Positions 45,482 through 54,075 of a DNA stretch of 64,000 bases are shown here, in pieces. The notes beneath the pieces are model-generated. The model was not told where the DNA came from and did not search any database. It saw nothing but the letters and a program-made list of their open reading frames with translations. The DNA comes from JARFVT01 sp036677425 (GTDB lineage: Bacteria > Pseudomonadota > Alphaproteobacteria > UBA8366 > Aestuariispiraceae): NCBI GenBank assembly GCA_036677425.1, contig JARFVT010000013.1:1426001-1490000 (forward strand). Reading direction: 5' to 3'. Within the stretch, counting starts at the first letter, position 1. Each line of letters starts with the position of its first letter. Position numbers and translations under genes: made by a program.

Positions 45482-45543
45482 GTTAGCTATTTATTTTATT
45501 ATTAGTTAGCTATTTATTTTATTATTAGTTAGCTATTTATTTT
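45482..45543. repeat. 23-nt tandem repeat, about 2.7 copies, at the 3' end of hldE
   Basis: GTTAGCTATTTATTTTATTATTA is repeated exactly twice (45482-45504, 45505-45527) and a third partial copy runs into the last codons of hldE (stop at 45529-45531). Period 23 is not a multiple of three, and all but the last copy are intergenic, so slippage there would not shift a frame. Confidence 0.85.
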
Positions 45544-47010
45544 TTTAATGGTGTTGCTGGTGCTTTGCCCATCGAGCAAATCCGCCAAAATAACCTTGCC
45601 GCCCCAATTTACAATTTCCTTTGCGCCAACCACTTGAGCAAGTGAATAATCAGCGCCCTTAACCAAAATATTCGGCTTTAAATCGCATATCAAATCAAGC
45701 GGCGTATCATCACCAAATATAACCACCATATCAACATTTGATAATGATGAAAGAACCGTTGCCCTACTAGTTTCATTTTGCACAGGCCTGCTGTTGCCTT
45801 TTAAACGCCGCACCGATTGGTCGCTATTCAAACCCAATATTAATTTATCACAATTAGATTTTGCCTGATTGATTAATGATATATGACCCGGATGCAATAA
45901 ATCAAAACAGCCATTTGTAAAGCCAATTTTATAACCTTTGCGCCGCCACGCGCCTATTTTATCAATAGCGGCAACACGTAACATTACCTTATCTTCGCCA
46001 ACCTGCCATATATTTTCATGGTTAGCCGATAAAATTTCCGATGGGTAAACAACCGCCGTGCCAATTTTACCAACAACAATACCAGCGGCATTATTTGCCA
46101 CCCGCGCCGCCGTTATTAATTTTCCACCAACTGCCATCACCGCCGCCATCACCGCAACCACCGTATCACCAGCACCTGATACGTCAAAGACTTCCCTTGT
46201 TCTGGCATCGAAATGTGTTATTTCAACTTTATTTATTATTTTACCCCCAGACGAGACAAGACTCATGCCCTGTTCTGATCTGGTTGCCAATATGGATTTA
46301 ATACCGCATGTTTTTATTAAATATTGGCACGCCGCAATGATGTTATCATCACAATCGGCCCTCATATTGCTGGCGATAGATAATTCCTGTTTATTTGGTG
46401 TTATTAAATCTGCACCACGATATTTATTATAATCATTGCCTTTCGGATCAATAATAACTGGAATTTTTCGCATATTAGCCGCTGCAATTAATTTTTTTAT
46501 GACATCATCAGACAAAACACCCTTACCATAATCCGATAAAATTAAAATATCATTATCATCTAGCGCATTAATTGCCGTCTTGATAATATCATCGGCAATA
46601 TCTTTAGCTAATGGTGCGATTAGTTCATTATCAACGCGCAATAATTGCTGCCCATTTGCCATATATCTATTTTTAACCGATGTCGGACGATCATCACATA
46701 TTTTTAAATCGCTGTTAAAGTTTTTTAATTCAGCCATAAGTTTTTTAATCTCAACCGCGTTATCATCATTACCAACGCAAGCAATCAAATGGCATGAGGC
46801 CCCTAATGCCGATAAATTACGCGCCACATTTCCAGCACCACCAGGTAGCGATATTTCAGATTTGATCGATAAAACTGGAATTGGTGCTTCTGGTGAAATT
46901 CGTTTAACATCGCCATCGATGAATCGATCCAACATTAAATCGCCAACACATAAAATTTTGGCATCGCTTAATTTACTTACCAATTTTGCAAAATCTAATT
47001 TATCACGCAT
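45529..47010 (-). CDS. hldE: Bifunctional heptose-7-phosphate kinase / heptose-1-phosphate adenylyltransferase
   Basis: Makes ADP-heptose for lipopolysaccharide inner core. The N-terminal PfkB-type kinase (about residues 1-320) shows CVGDLMLDRFIDGDVKRISPEAP, GGAGNVARNLSALG and the active-site DVSGAGDTVVA. The C-terminal nucleotidyltransferase (about 345-493) has GFTNGCFDLLHPGHISLINQ, GLNSDQSVRRLKG and the family ending. Length 493 aa is standard for the fused enzyme. It implies heptose-containing LPS. Downstream lies a 23-nt repeat array. Confidence 0.95.
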   Translation of the reverse strand: MRDKLDFAKLVSKLSDAKILCVGDLMLDRFIDGDVKRISPEAPIPVLSIKSEISLPGGAGNVARNLSALGASCHLIACVGNDDNAVEIKKLMAELKNFNSDLKICDDRPTSVKNRYMANGQQLLRVDNELIAPLAKDIADDIIKTAINALDDNDILILSDYGKGVLSDDVIKKLIAAANMRKIPVIIDPKGNDYNKYRGADLITPNKQELSIASNMRADCDDNIIAACQYLIKTCGIKSILATRSEQGMSLVSSGGKIINKVEITHFDARTREVFDVSGAGDTVVAVMAAVMAVGGKLITAARVANNAAGIVVGKIGTAVVYPSEILSANHENIWQVGEDKVMLRVAAIDKIGAWRRKGYKIGFTNGCFDLLHPGHISLINQAKSNCDKLILGLNSDQSVRRLKGNSRPVQNETSRATVLSSLSNVDMVVIFGDDTPLDLICDLKPNILVKGADYSLAQVVGAKEIVNWGGKVILADLLDGQSTSNTIKKINS

Positions 47011-47043
47011 ATGAAGGGCTTCTTTAATATTTAATTTGGTAAT

Positions 47044-49173
47044 TTATTTAGTGTCATCAGTAGGAAAATGGCTAAAAGCTTTCCATTCCTCTCGTCCTCC
47101 ACGATTATCAATATAATTAGCCAAACCAATAACGGCGGAACGGTCAAATTTCTTATTACCTTCAGATAATAAAATATCAATGGATTTTTCAAAATTCATA
47201 CCACCGCGCCATGCCCGCGCGCTAACCATACCAACAAAAGCATTAGCAACTGCGGCAATTCTTGCGGTGATTAAAATATCATTACCAGCCAATTTATTAG
47301 GAATGCCTGAACCATCATAATTTTCTTGTAACTGCATTAATGTTTCATAAACAGGCCCGTCAAAATGAATATCCTTGACCAAATCGGCACTGGTGAATAA
47401 TGATTGTTGGATAAGCTCCATTTCCTCAGCAGTTAATTTACCCTGTTTGGTTAATATTTCTTCTGGCACTAATACCTTGCCTAAATTCATTAGGCTGCCA
47501 ACAATTACTGTGCTGTCGGTTAATATTTCATCAAGCCCCAATTCGCCCGCTATCGCCCTGCTGACCTTTGATACCCGCGATGAATGATTAGATGAAAATG
47601 GATCACGCCGATCAACGATTGATACCAATGTGCCGACAAGCTGGCGCATGGATTGTTCGCGCATACGGCGTTGGTGAACTGATTCTGTGATATCTTGCGA
47701 TACCATCAAAACCCCAGATGGCATATCATCACGCGCTGGTAATGGGGTGAAATCAGACCGAAAAACCAACTCATCTGTGCCATGAATATTCATTTCATGG
47801 GTAACAGTTTGACGCTTATTTTCCTCAAGGCATGTATCCAGCATAGCTATAATACGCTTGCCCTCTATCGGTCCTAAGACCGCAGAAACATGTTTATCAA
47901 ATAAATCACCCCGTGCCATACCACTATATTCAAGGGCGGTTTTATTAAACCAGCGGTAATGGCCTTTTTCGTCAAAAATTGCGATTGCATTCGGTTGGGT
48001 ATCGGTTACTAAATGCATAAAATTGCGTTGGCCTTGAAATCTCGAAGCTAATTTTTCAAATTTACCCGCTGCATCGCTCGCCCGTCTTGATGTTCCATGA
48101 TACCATAATGCGGCCATTCCTGCTAAAACCAAAATAATTATTAAACCAAAGGCAACTACTAAAGAATTTAACCTCTCGGTTGATTCAGCTAATGCTTCGC
48201 TAGTATTTATTTTATATAAAATCGACCATTCGACCTTATCAAAACGACGTGAAGTAACCAGAACCTCTTCATTATTATAATCATTTTTAATGCCGTAACC
48301 TTCGGGTTTAGATAATATAAAAGCGGCGGCCAAATTTGGTGTATCCATGGTAAGTTTACGTTTGAAAGCAGGCGTACCGTCCATTAATGGCGATAAATAT
48401 TCGACCATATTATTATTTTGACGAATTAATAATGCCTCCGCAGTTTTTTCAACCGACCCAGGTTGTTTTAACAATGGATATAATTCAGTTGAAATTTGCT
48501 TAATGCCAACTACCATACCAATTTGCGAACTGGCTGTATCATCACCTTGCAAGGCAAAAACTGGCTCACTAAAGGCTATCGACGGTTGATTGTTGCTGCC
48601 AATATAAATATTAGAAATATCATTATTGCCTTTTTCAATATTGGCTAAGAATGCTTGTAATTTTCCTTGCATAGGGGGGAAGCCATATGATGAAACAACG
48701 ATTTCGCCATCATTGCCAATTAATGCTATTCCTGATGTACCAACCCTTGCAACATTTGCATTAATATTTACATTGATATCTCTGGTGGTAAAGCCTTCTC
48801 TGTTCGCAGTTACATCTAACAGGGTCGCCAAATATTCTATTTCTGATGTGGCATCGCCGCTATCTTCACTATCTACGCTATCATGAAAAATAGTTAAATA
48901 AATTTGTAATGAAGCATTTTCCGCAAGCCCTCGTAATTCGCCAAGCTGCGTCCCAAGCCATTGTTCAATATCTGCATGCCTACTATCAATCACAATACCA
49001 AGACGTGTCTGCCATCGGCGCATGTCACGATCACGTTCATTTTCAATAAATTGAAAAGCCATATACACGCCAATAACCGCCGCAAAAACCAAGGCAGAAA
49101 CCGTCAATATCATTTTTAAAAATGGGCTGATGGATTTAGGCGGTTTTTCTGGTTTATTTTTTACGTCTCTCAA
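47044..49173 (-). CDS. Membrane PAS sensor protein with degenerate HD-GYP domain
   Basis: About 709 aa. Membrane helix 1 is at about residues 20-43 (MILTVSALVFAAVIGVYMAF) and helix 2 at about 340-362 (VVAFGLIIILVLAGMAALWY), bracketing a ~290-residue periplasmic sensor of dCACHE type. A PAS domain follows (AIFDEKGHYRWFNKTALEYS) and then an HD-GYP-like domain. That domain keeps DRRDPFSSNHSSRVS but has lost the metal pair: the usual HD-x-GK is MNLGK, and GYP is YDGSGIP. It is therefore unlikely to hydrolyse c-di-GMP. A TTG at 49173 with GGAG 10 nt upstream is the best start; the frame opens at TTG 49188. Divergent from a LapG-like protease. Confidence 0.85.
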   Translation of the reverse strand: MRDVKNKPEKPPKSISPFLKMILTVSALVFAAVIGVYMAFQFIENERDRDMRRWQTRLGIVIDSRHADIEQWLGTQLGELRGLAENASLQIYLTIFHDSVDSEDSGDATSEIEYLATLLDVTANREGFTTRDINVNINANVARVGTSGIALIGNDGEIVVSSYGFPPMQGKLQAFLANIEKGNNDISNIYIGSNNQPSIAFSEPVFALQGDDTASSQIGMVVGIKQISTELYPLLKQPGSVEKTAEALLIRQNNNMVEYLSPLMDGTPAFKRKLTMDTPNLAAAFILSKPEGYGIKNDYNNEEVLVTSRRFDKVEWSILYKINTSEALAESTERLNSLVVAFGLIIILVLAGMAALWYHGTSRRASDAAGKFEKLASRFQGQRNFMHLVTDTQPNAIAIFDEKGHYRWFNKTALEYSGMARGDLFDKHVSAVLGPIEGKRIIAMLDTCLEENKRQTVTHEMNIHGTDELVFRSDFTPLPARDDMPSGVLMVSQDITESVHQRRMREQSMRQLVGTLVSIVDRRDPFSSNHSSRVSKVSRAIAGELGLDEILTDSTVIVGSLMNLGKVLVPEEILTKQGKLTAEEMELIQQSLFTSADLVKDIHFDGPVYETLMQLQENYDGSGIPNKLAGNDILITARIAAVANAFVGMVSARAWRGGMNFEKSIDILLSEGNKKFDRSAVIGLANYIDNRGGREEWKAFSHFPTDDTK

Positions 49174-49280
49174 TATAACAAGCTCCAATGAATAAATATT
49201 TAACTATGATATATATGACATGACTAACAGGTCAAACTTATATCTATTAAAAAATACTATTATGTGATAACAATATCAAT

Positions 49281-49296
49281 TGTGATAATCATCACA
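49281..49296. promoter_or_regulatory. Perfect CRP/FNR-family type palindrome
   Basis: TGTGATAATCATCACA is a perfect inverted repeat matching TGTGA-N6-TCACA, the consensus of CRP-type regulators. It lies between the divergent HD-GYP and LapG-like genes. A possible -10 (CATAAT, 49317-49322) for the + strand would put the site centre near -41 from transcription start, the class II activator position. The -10 and start are inference. Confidence 0.6.
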
Positions 49297-49365
49297 TTGT
49301 TTAATAAAATATGTTTCATAATATATATTAAATAAGTTATTATATATATAACATAACAATTTTTA

Positions 49366-50109
49366 ATGGATTCTTTAACTTTGGCAATCATTACATCTAA
49401 TATTTACCAATCCACTTATCGTATAAATCAATCCACTTATCGTATAGATATAGTCTCTGTAAAATCATTAGCAATTTATGCTGTATATGTGGTTTCTATA
49501 TTTTATATCTGCATGTTTATACAGCCATCTATGGCGCAGGCTGGAATTGGGCTTTTCAATACCAAAGAATTAAAATCCAGCAACCTAAAAAAATTTAAAA
49601 AATGGAATGGAGTTTTATCACGCTATCGAAAAGAAAGCCCCAGTGAATTAAAAAAATGTAGATTATCACCAAGTAACAAATGCGCCATAACAAAATGGCG
49701 GATATTTTTGAATAACATAGCAACGGAAAGTAACAAGCAAAAACAGATAGCACTTGTAAACAGGTATTTAAATAAGAGATTATATATTATTGACATGATA
49801 AATTATAATAAAAAAGATTATTGGGCAACACCAAAACAATTTGTCAATCGTAATGGAGATTGTGAAGATTATGCAATTGCAAAATATATGTCACTTATCC
49901 ATCTTGGATTTAATAAAAATGATATGCGCATAGTTGTATTGCAAGATTTAAATTTAAAAGTTGCCCATGCTATACTCGTAATATATATTGATGGTCGAAC
50001 TTTGGTTTTAGATAATCAGATTACTAATGTAATTGAAGCCAATCGTATTAAGCATTATAAGCCTATTTTTTCAATCAACGAAGACAATTGGTGGTTGCAT
50101 AGAAGTTAG
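49366..50109 (+). CDS. Transglutaminase-like periplasmic cysteine protease (BTLCP/LapG-like)
   Basis: A 247-aa protein. A hydrophobic segment (about residues 35-52) ending in SMAQA is the probable signal peptide. The mature domain is of the bacterial transglutaminase-like Cys proteinase family, with the triad visible: Cys in NRNGDCEDYAIAKY, His in LKVAHAILVIYIDG and Asp in LVLDNQITNV. LapG of this family cuts large adhesins and is held by the degenerate c-di-GMP receptor LapD. The N-terminus contains an exact in-frame 21-nt-period repeat (QSTYRIN). No strong ribosome site before ATG 49366. Next gene is an EAL-like protein, 73 nt on. Confidence 0.87.
   Translation: MDSLTLAIITSNIYQSTYRINQSTYRIDIVSVKSLAIYAVYVVSIFYICMFIQPSMAQAGIGLFNTKELKSSNLKKFKKWNGVLSRYRKESPSELKKCRLSPSNKCAITKWRIFLNNIATESNKQKQIALVNRYLNKRLYIIDMINYNKKDYWATPKQFVNRNGDCEDYAIAKYMSLIHLGFNKNDMRIVVLQDLNLKVAHAILVIYIDGRTLVLDNQITNVIEANRIKHYKPIFSINEDNWWLHRS
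49408..49446. repeat. 21-nt-period duplication in the LapG-like gene
   Basis: CAATCCACTTATCGTATA occurs at 49408-49425 and again at 49429-49446. The 21-nt period preserves the frame and duplicates QSTYRI ahead of the signal peptide's hydrophobic core. Confidence 0.85.
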
Positions 50110-50182
50110 AGAATAATAATTAATTAAATATTAGCGGAAAAAAATAACCACCGCATATATTTTAATATAGGCATTTATAATT

Positions 50183-51448
50183 ATGAATAATCTATCGCTT
50201 CCTGAAAAAATATTGTTGGACCATGTCAAACGTCTTGAACGTCATTGTAATGGAAAAATTGCCATTCATCTAAGTTTATCTAAATTAAAACATCAATATC
50301 AAAAACCAAATCACATGCGAATAGCCGTTAATGTGATAGAAAAATTTGCCGTACAAAATGAAGGCCATATTTTTCTATTGGATTCATCAGATATTATTAT
50401 CATATGTCACGATACCATAGATGAGAAAATAGAAAATGTTATAAAAAATATAGAAAACACATTTATAAATGATCCATTAATTGCTGCTAATATTAGCAAC
50501 GCAGACAAAAAATATTTTGTTGATATTTTTAATTTAGAAATAGAATATGAGAGTTTTTTACGAATATGCAGTTCATTATACCAAACAGAAGCAAGTAAAA
50601 GGAAAGATACCAGCAATGCTATAGATAAAACTGTCAAAAAACAAAATACACAATTACAACCATTAAGCCCAGAGCAGCTTGGTAAGTTAGAAAATTTTCT
50701 CATCAATGCTGATTTATCTAATCTTTTACATCGGCAAAATATCTGTATGTTTTCTGATAAAATGGTATTGCAACCTATTTTCAAAGAATTATTCATATCA
50801 ATTAGTGAATTAGCAAAAGCCATGCTACCTGATGTTAATTTAGCCGTAAACCAATGGCTTTTTCAACATTTAACCCAAACTCTTGATCTTCGGGTTTTAA
50901 AAATGTTGATGCAAACAGACGATAAATATCTTAAATCTTCTTTTTCGCTCAATTTAAATATTGCAACATTACTTTCAAAAAATTTCTTAGAATTTGACGC
51001 TGATTTAAGTAGAAAAACTCGCAATACATTAGTGATAGAAATGAGAATGGTCGATATAATGTCTAATTTTTCTGATTTTATTTTTGCAATAAATTTCATT
51101 CGTAGAAAAGGATACCGAACCTGCCTTGACGGTGTAACATCTGATATGCTGCCATATATTGATCGCAAACAAATGAAGTTTGATATGTTAAAAATTAATA
51201 CTGATTTTAATTTTTATAATGATGGCACAGAAAAGGAATTTGCGGCGATAAAATCGCATATTGAAAGAATTGGTAAAGAACATGTAATTTTAGCAAGATG
51301 CGATGATAAAATAGTAGTCAGCAATGGCTTGAAAATGGGAATTAAGATGTTTCAAGGCTATTATATTGATAAATTACAACGAGATAATAAAAATAAGCCC
51401 TCAACAGAGCTAGAAAAAAAACGAATATCATTAACTGCTAAGCGGTAA
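50183..51448 (+). CDS. Cytoplasmic protein with degenerate EAL domain
   Basis: A 421-aa protein with no signal peptide or membrane helix. The last ~190 residues align in pattern with EAL domains: FSLNLNIATLLSKNFLEFD, LVIEMRMVDIMSN, GYRTCLDGVTSDMLPYID, DMLKINTDF, ILARCDDKIVV and IKMFQGYYIDKL. The metal-binding signatures are lost: EAL, DDFG and the Glu of AEGVE are absent. It is probably a non-hydrolysing domain, perhaps a sensor or scaffold. The N-terminal half (IAIHLSLSKLKHQYQ and LLDSSDIIIICHD) might be a degenerate GGDEF, but I cannot show it. Same strand as the LapG-like gene. Confidence 0.75.
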   Translation: MNNLSLPEKILLDHVKRLERHCNGKIAIHLSLSKLKHQYQKPNHMRIAVNVIEKFAVQNEGHIFLLDSSDIIIICHDTIDEKIENVIKNIENTFINDPLIAANISNADKKYFVDIFNLEIEYESFLRICSSLYQTEASKRKDTSNAIDKTVKKQNTQLQPLSPEQLGKLENFLINADLSNLLHRQNICMFSDKMVLQPIFKELFISISELAKAMLPDVNLAVNQWLFQHLTQTLDLRVLKMLMQTDDKYLKSSFSLNLNIATLLSKNFLEFDADLSRKTRNTLVIEMRMVDIMSNFSDFIFAINFIRRKGYRTCLDGVTSDMLPYIDRKQMKFDMLKINTDFNFYNDGTEKEFAAIKSHIERIGKEHVILARCDDKIVVSNGLKMGIKMFQGYYIDKLQRDNKNKPSTELEKKRISLTAKR

Positions 51449-51543
51449 ATATATTTTTAAATGGCAAAAATATAAAAACTATTATAACTAATTAAATAAA
51501 TAATATTGAACATCTGTTAGCTAAATCCATATGAATATTAACC

Positions 51544-52554
51544 ATGTATTTTGACTTTATAGATGGCTTATATCTAAGCCTTATGCCAGTTATTATCATA
51601 ATCATTGCCATCTTGTTTGATTGGATATGCGGCGATATGCGCTGGTTATTTAATTTTATATGGCATCCAGTTATCATTATTGGAAAATTAATTGGATTTT
51701 TTGATAAAAAATTAAACCGCCATGATCGAAGCAATAATAACAGAATGTTACGCGGATTAATTGTTGTTATATTGATAATTTCACTATCGGGGCTAAGCGC
51801 GGTAATCATAACTAATTTAATTATTGACCTGCAATTTAACTGGCTTATAGAGGCCTTTATTATATCGATATTATTGGCAGCACGAAGCCTTTATACCCAT
51901 ACACATACAGTTGGTATCCAATTAAAAAATAATGGCATAATTGCTGGTCGAAAGGCTGTTTCTCATTTGGTTGGTCGCGAAACAAAATTATTAGATAAAT
52001 ATGCTGTTTTACGTGCTGCAATAGAATCTATGGCTGAAAACTTTGCTGATGGGGTGGTCGCGCCAATTTTTTGGTATTTATTATTTGGATTGCCAGGCTT
52101 ATTCATTTATAAATCTGTTAATACGCTAGATTCAATGATTGGCTATAAAAATATTCGTTATAAAGATTTTGGCATGGTCGCGGCAAGGCTTGATGATATA
52201 TTAAATTTAATACCAGCAAGGGTAGCAGGATCATTATTTATATTAGCTAGTATTTTTATACCAACAGCAAACCCATATAACAGTTTAAAAGTCATGTGGA
52301 AATTTGCAGGTCGCCATGCATCCCCCAACGCGGGTTGGCCAGAAGCGGCGATGGCTGGTGCATTTGATTTTGCCCTTGGTGGCCCAAGAAAATATACTAA
52401 CGGTGGTAATCATGACATGATTAGTCATAGCATATGGATTGGCGATGGTCGTGCCAGATTGGTCATGAATGATTTAAAAAATGCAGAGAGGCTATATTTA
52501 ATAACAAATTTAATATTACTAATAATGTTATTAATTTACAGCTTAATTAATTAA
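51544..52554 (+). CDS. cobD: Adenosylcobinamide-phosphate synthase
   Basis: Membrane enzyme (CbiB in anaerobic nomenclature) that attaches the aminopropanol arm in cobalamin synthesis. Several membrane helices and the family blocks ESMAENFADGVVAPIFWY, NTLDSMIGYKN, AARLDDILNLIPAR and SPNAGWPEAAMAGAF are visible. 336 aa is normal. It is convergent with cobQ and the two 3' ends overlap by 8 nt. It appears intact, unlike cobQ. Confidence 0.9.
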   Translation: MYFDFIDGLYLSLMPVIIIIIAILFDWICGDMRWLFNFIWHPVIIIGKLIGFFDKKLNRHDRSNNNRMLRGLIVVILIISLSGLSAVIITNLIIDLQFNWLIEAFIISILLAARSLYTHTHTVGIQLKNNGIIAGRKAVSHLVGRETKLLDKYAVLRAAIESMAENFADGVVAPIFWYLLFGLPGLFIYKSVNTLDSMIGYKNIRYKDFGMVAARLDDILNLIPARVAGSLFILASIFIPTANPYNSLKVMWKFAGRHASPNAGWPEAAMAGAFDFALGGPRKYTNGGNHDMISHSIWIGDGRARLVMNDLKNAERLYLITNLILLIMLLIYSLIN

Positions 52555-53704
52555 TTTTTGCCAACGCCAATAGTTGATCCAAATTAATATATTTTTCCAT
52601 ATGGTCGGCAAGTTGATCCAGCGTTTTTTCAATCATATTATCATAGCCAATATTATTTTTACGCCCGCGACGATATTGATCTAAAAATGCATTTCTAAAA
52701 TCATCATTGGCAAATATACCGTGTAAATAACAACCCATTATATTGCCATCATCAGATATCGCCCCGTCAAATTTTTCCTCATTTAATCGAAGCAGTGGTT
52801 TTCTTAAACCACTGCCCGTTGTTTTACCCATATGCATTTCATAACCAGAAACCGCCATATTGGTTGTAATATCAATGGCTTGTTGTGGTATAAGTTTTTT
52901 ATCTCCAATAATGGTTGTTTCAACATCCAATAAACCAAGCCCAGATATATGCTTGTTCATGCCTTCAATTAAATTGGGATCAAAAATTGCCTTACCCAAC
53001 ATTTGATAACCAGCACAAATACCAACCACCATGCCACCATGGCGAATATGGGCCATTATATCCAAATGCCAGCCATTTTTTTTCAAGGAAATTAAATCGG
53101 CAATGGTAGTTTTCGACCCTAGTAATATAATAACATCCCCATCAAGTGGTAACGGGTCGCCAGATTTAATAAATTCAACCTTCACATCTAATTCTGCACG
53201 CAATGGGTCTAAATCGTCAAAATTGGCAATATGGTCAAATTTTGGTACTATTATACGAATTGGTTTATTGTTACCATGATGATTATAATTATCATGATTG
53301 CCATCTGGTTTATCTAAAATAACTGAATCTTCTGCTGGTAATTTTGCCGCACTGTCGAACCATGGCAAAACACCAAAACCGTCTAATTTTGTACGGTTTT
53401 TAATGATATCAAGGGCTGGTTTAAATAGCTTCACATCACCACGAAATTTATTAATTATATAGCCTTTTAAAAGCCCTCGCTCCTGATCATTTAATAATTC
53501 ATATGTGCCAACGATGCTTGCCAAAACGCCGCCCCTGTCAATATCGGCAATTAAAATAACTGGAATATTAACCGCCATGGCAAATCCCATATTGGCTATA
53601 TCCCCAGAACGTAAATGTACTTCCGCTTGGCTTCCTGCGCCTACAAATAACCACATATCTGCATTATTGTGTATATATTCAAAACAGTGTAAAATCTTTG
53701 GCAA
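52547..53704 (-). CDS. cobQ: Cobyric acid synthase, downstream part (gene interrupted by TGA)
   Basis: Residues from about position 115 of CobQ to the end. NMGFAMAVNIPVILIADIDR, the GATase catalytic Cys in VVGICAGYQML and the final His in GCYLHGIFAND are all present. The sequence just upstream of this start (FFGNYLSSEYYKVKPKLLP) already aligns with CobQ in the same frame, so the internal ATG at 53704 is not the natural beginning. The gene is split by a single TGA at 53780-53782. Confidence 0.85.
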   Translation of the reverse strand: MPKILHCFEYIHNNADMWLFVGAGSQAEVHLRSGDIANMGFAMAVNIPVILIADIDRGGVLASIVGTYELLNDQERGLLKGYIINKFRGDVKLFKPALDIIKNRTKLDGFGVLPWFDSAAKLPAEDSVILDKPDGNHDNYNHHGNNKPIRIIVPKFDHIANFDDLDPLRAELDVKVEFIKSGDPLPLDGDVIILLGSKTTIADLISLKKNGWHLDIMAHIRHGGMVVGICAGYQMLGKAIFDPNLIEGMNKHISGLGLLDVETTIIGDKKLIPQQAIDITTNMAVSGYEMHMGKTTGSGLRKPLLRLNEEKFDGAISDDGNIMGCYLHGIFANDDFRNAFLDQYRRGRKNNIGYDNMIEKTLDQLADHMEKYINLDQLLALAKIN

Positions 53705-53779
53705 TAATTTTGGTTTTACTTTGTAATATTCACTGGAAAGATAATTACCAAAAAACTTTACTTTGACGATAAACTGTCT

Positions 53780-54049
53780 TCAAATATTACTTTTCGGTTT
53801 TAATAATATCGGGTTCATATGCACCGATGGCATAACACCACATGCCTTGGCTTGTAAGGCCTGCGCCCTGCCAATTTCACCACCATCATTGGTAATGGCG
53901 GCATTATTAGACATATTTTGCGGTTTGAACGGCATCACATTTAAACCTTGCCGTTTGAATGCTCTGGCTATTCCTGCGACTAATAATGATTTACCCACAT
54001 CAGATCCAGTGCCTTGAAACATCAATGCGGGAGTTTTATATTTTGCCAC
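53780..54049 (-). CDS. cobQ: Cobyric acid synthase, upstream part ending at premature TGA
   Basis: N-terminal 89 aa of CobQ, which amidates four carboxylates of cobyrinic acid a,c-diamide. It holds the dethiobiotin-synthase-like ATP site GTGSDVGKSLLVAGIARA, PFKPQNMSNNA and GGEIGRAQALQA, ending at LLKPKSNI followed by TGA. The family continues with D-T-G-S-Q; here the same columns are N-I-stop-R-Q, so TGA sits exactly on the conserved Gly, one base from GGA. Start is GTG at 54049. Both parts are in one frame and add up to a normal ~490-aa protein. Confidence 0.87.
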   Translation of the reverse strand: MAKYKTPALMFQGTGSDVGKSLLVAGIARAFKRQGLNVMPFKPQNMSNNAAITNDGGEIGRAQALQAKACGVMPSVHMNPILLKPKSNI

Positions 54050-54075
54050 TTAATTTTTTTCATAGCCCCTTATGA

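Noticed and set aside
52547..54049. Stop codon reassignment to explain the in-frame TGA in cobQ and TAA in iorAB
   Set aside because: Two different stop codons are involved, and both TGA and TAA end intact genes here, so ordinary mutation or sequence error is simpler.
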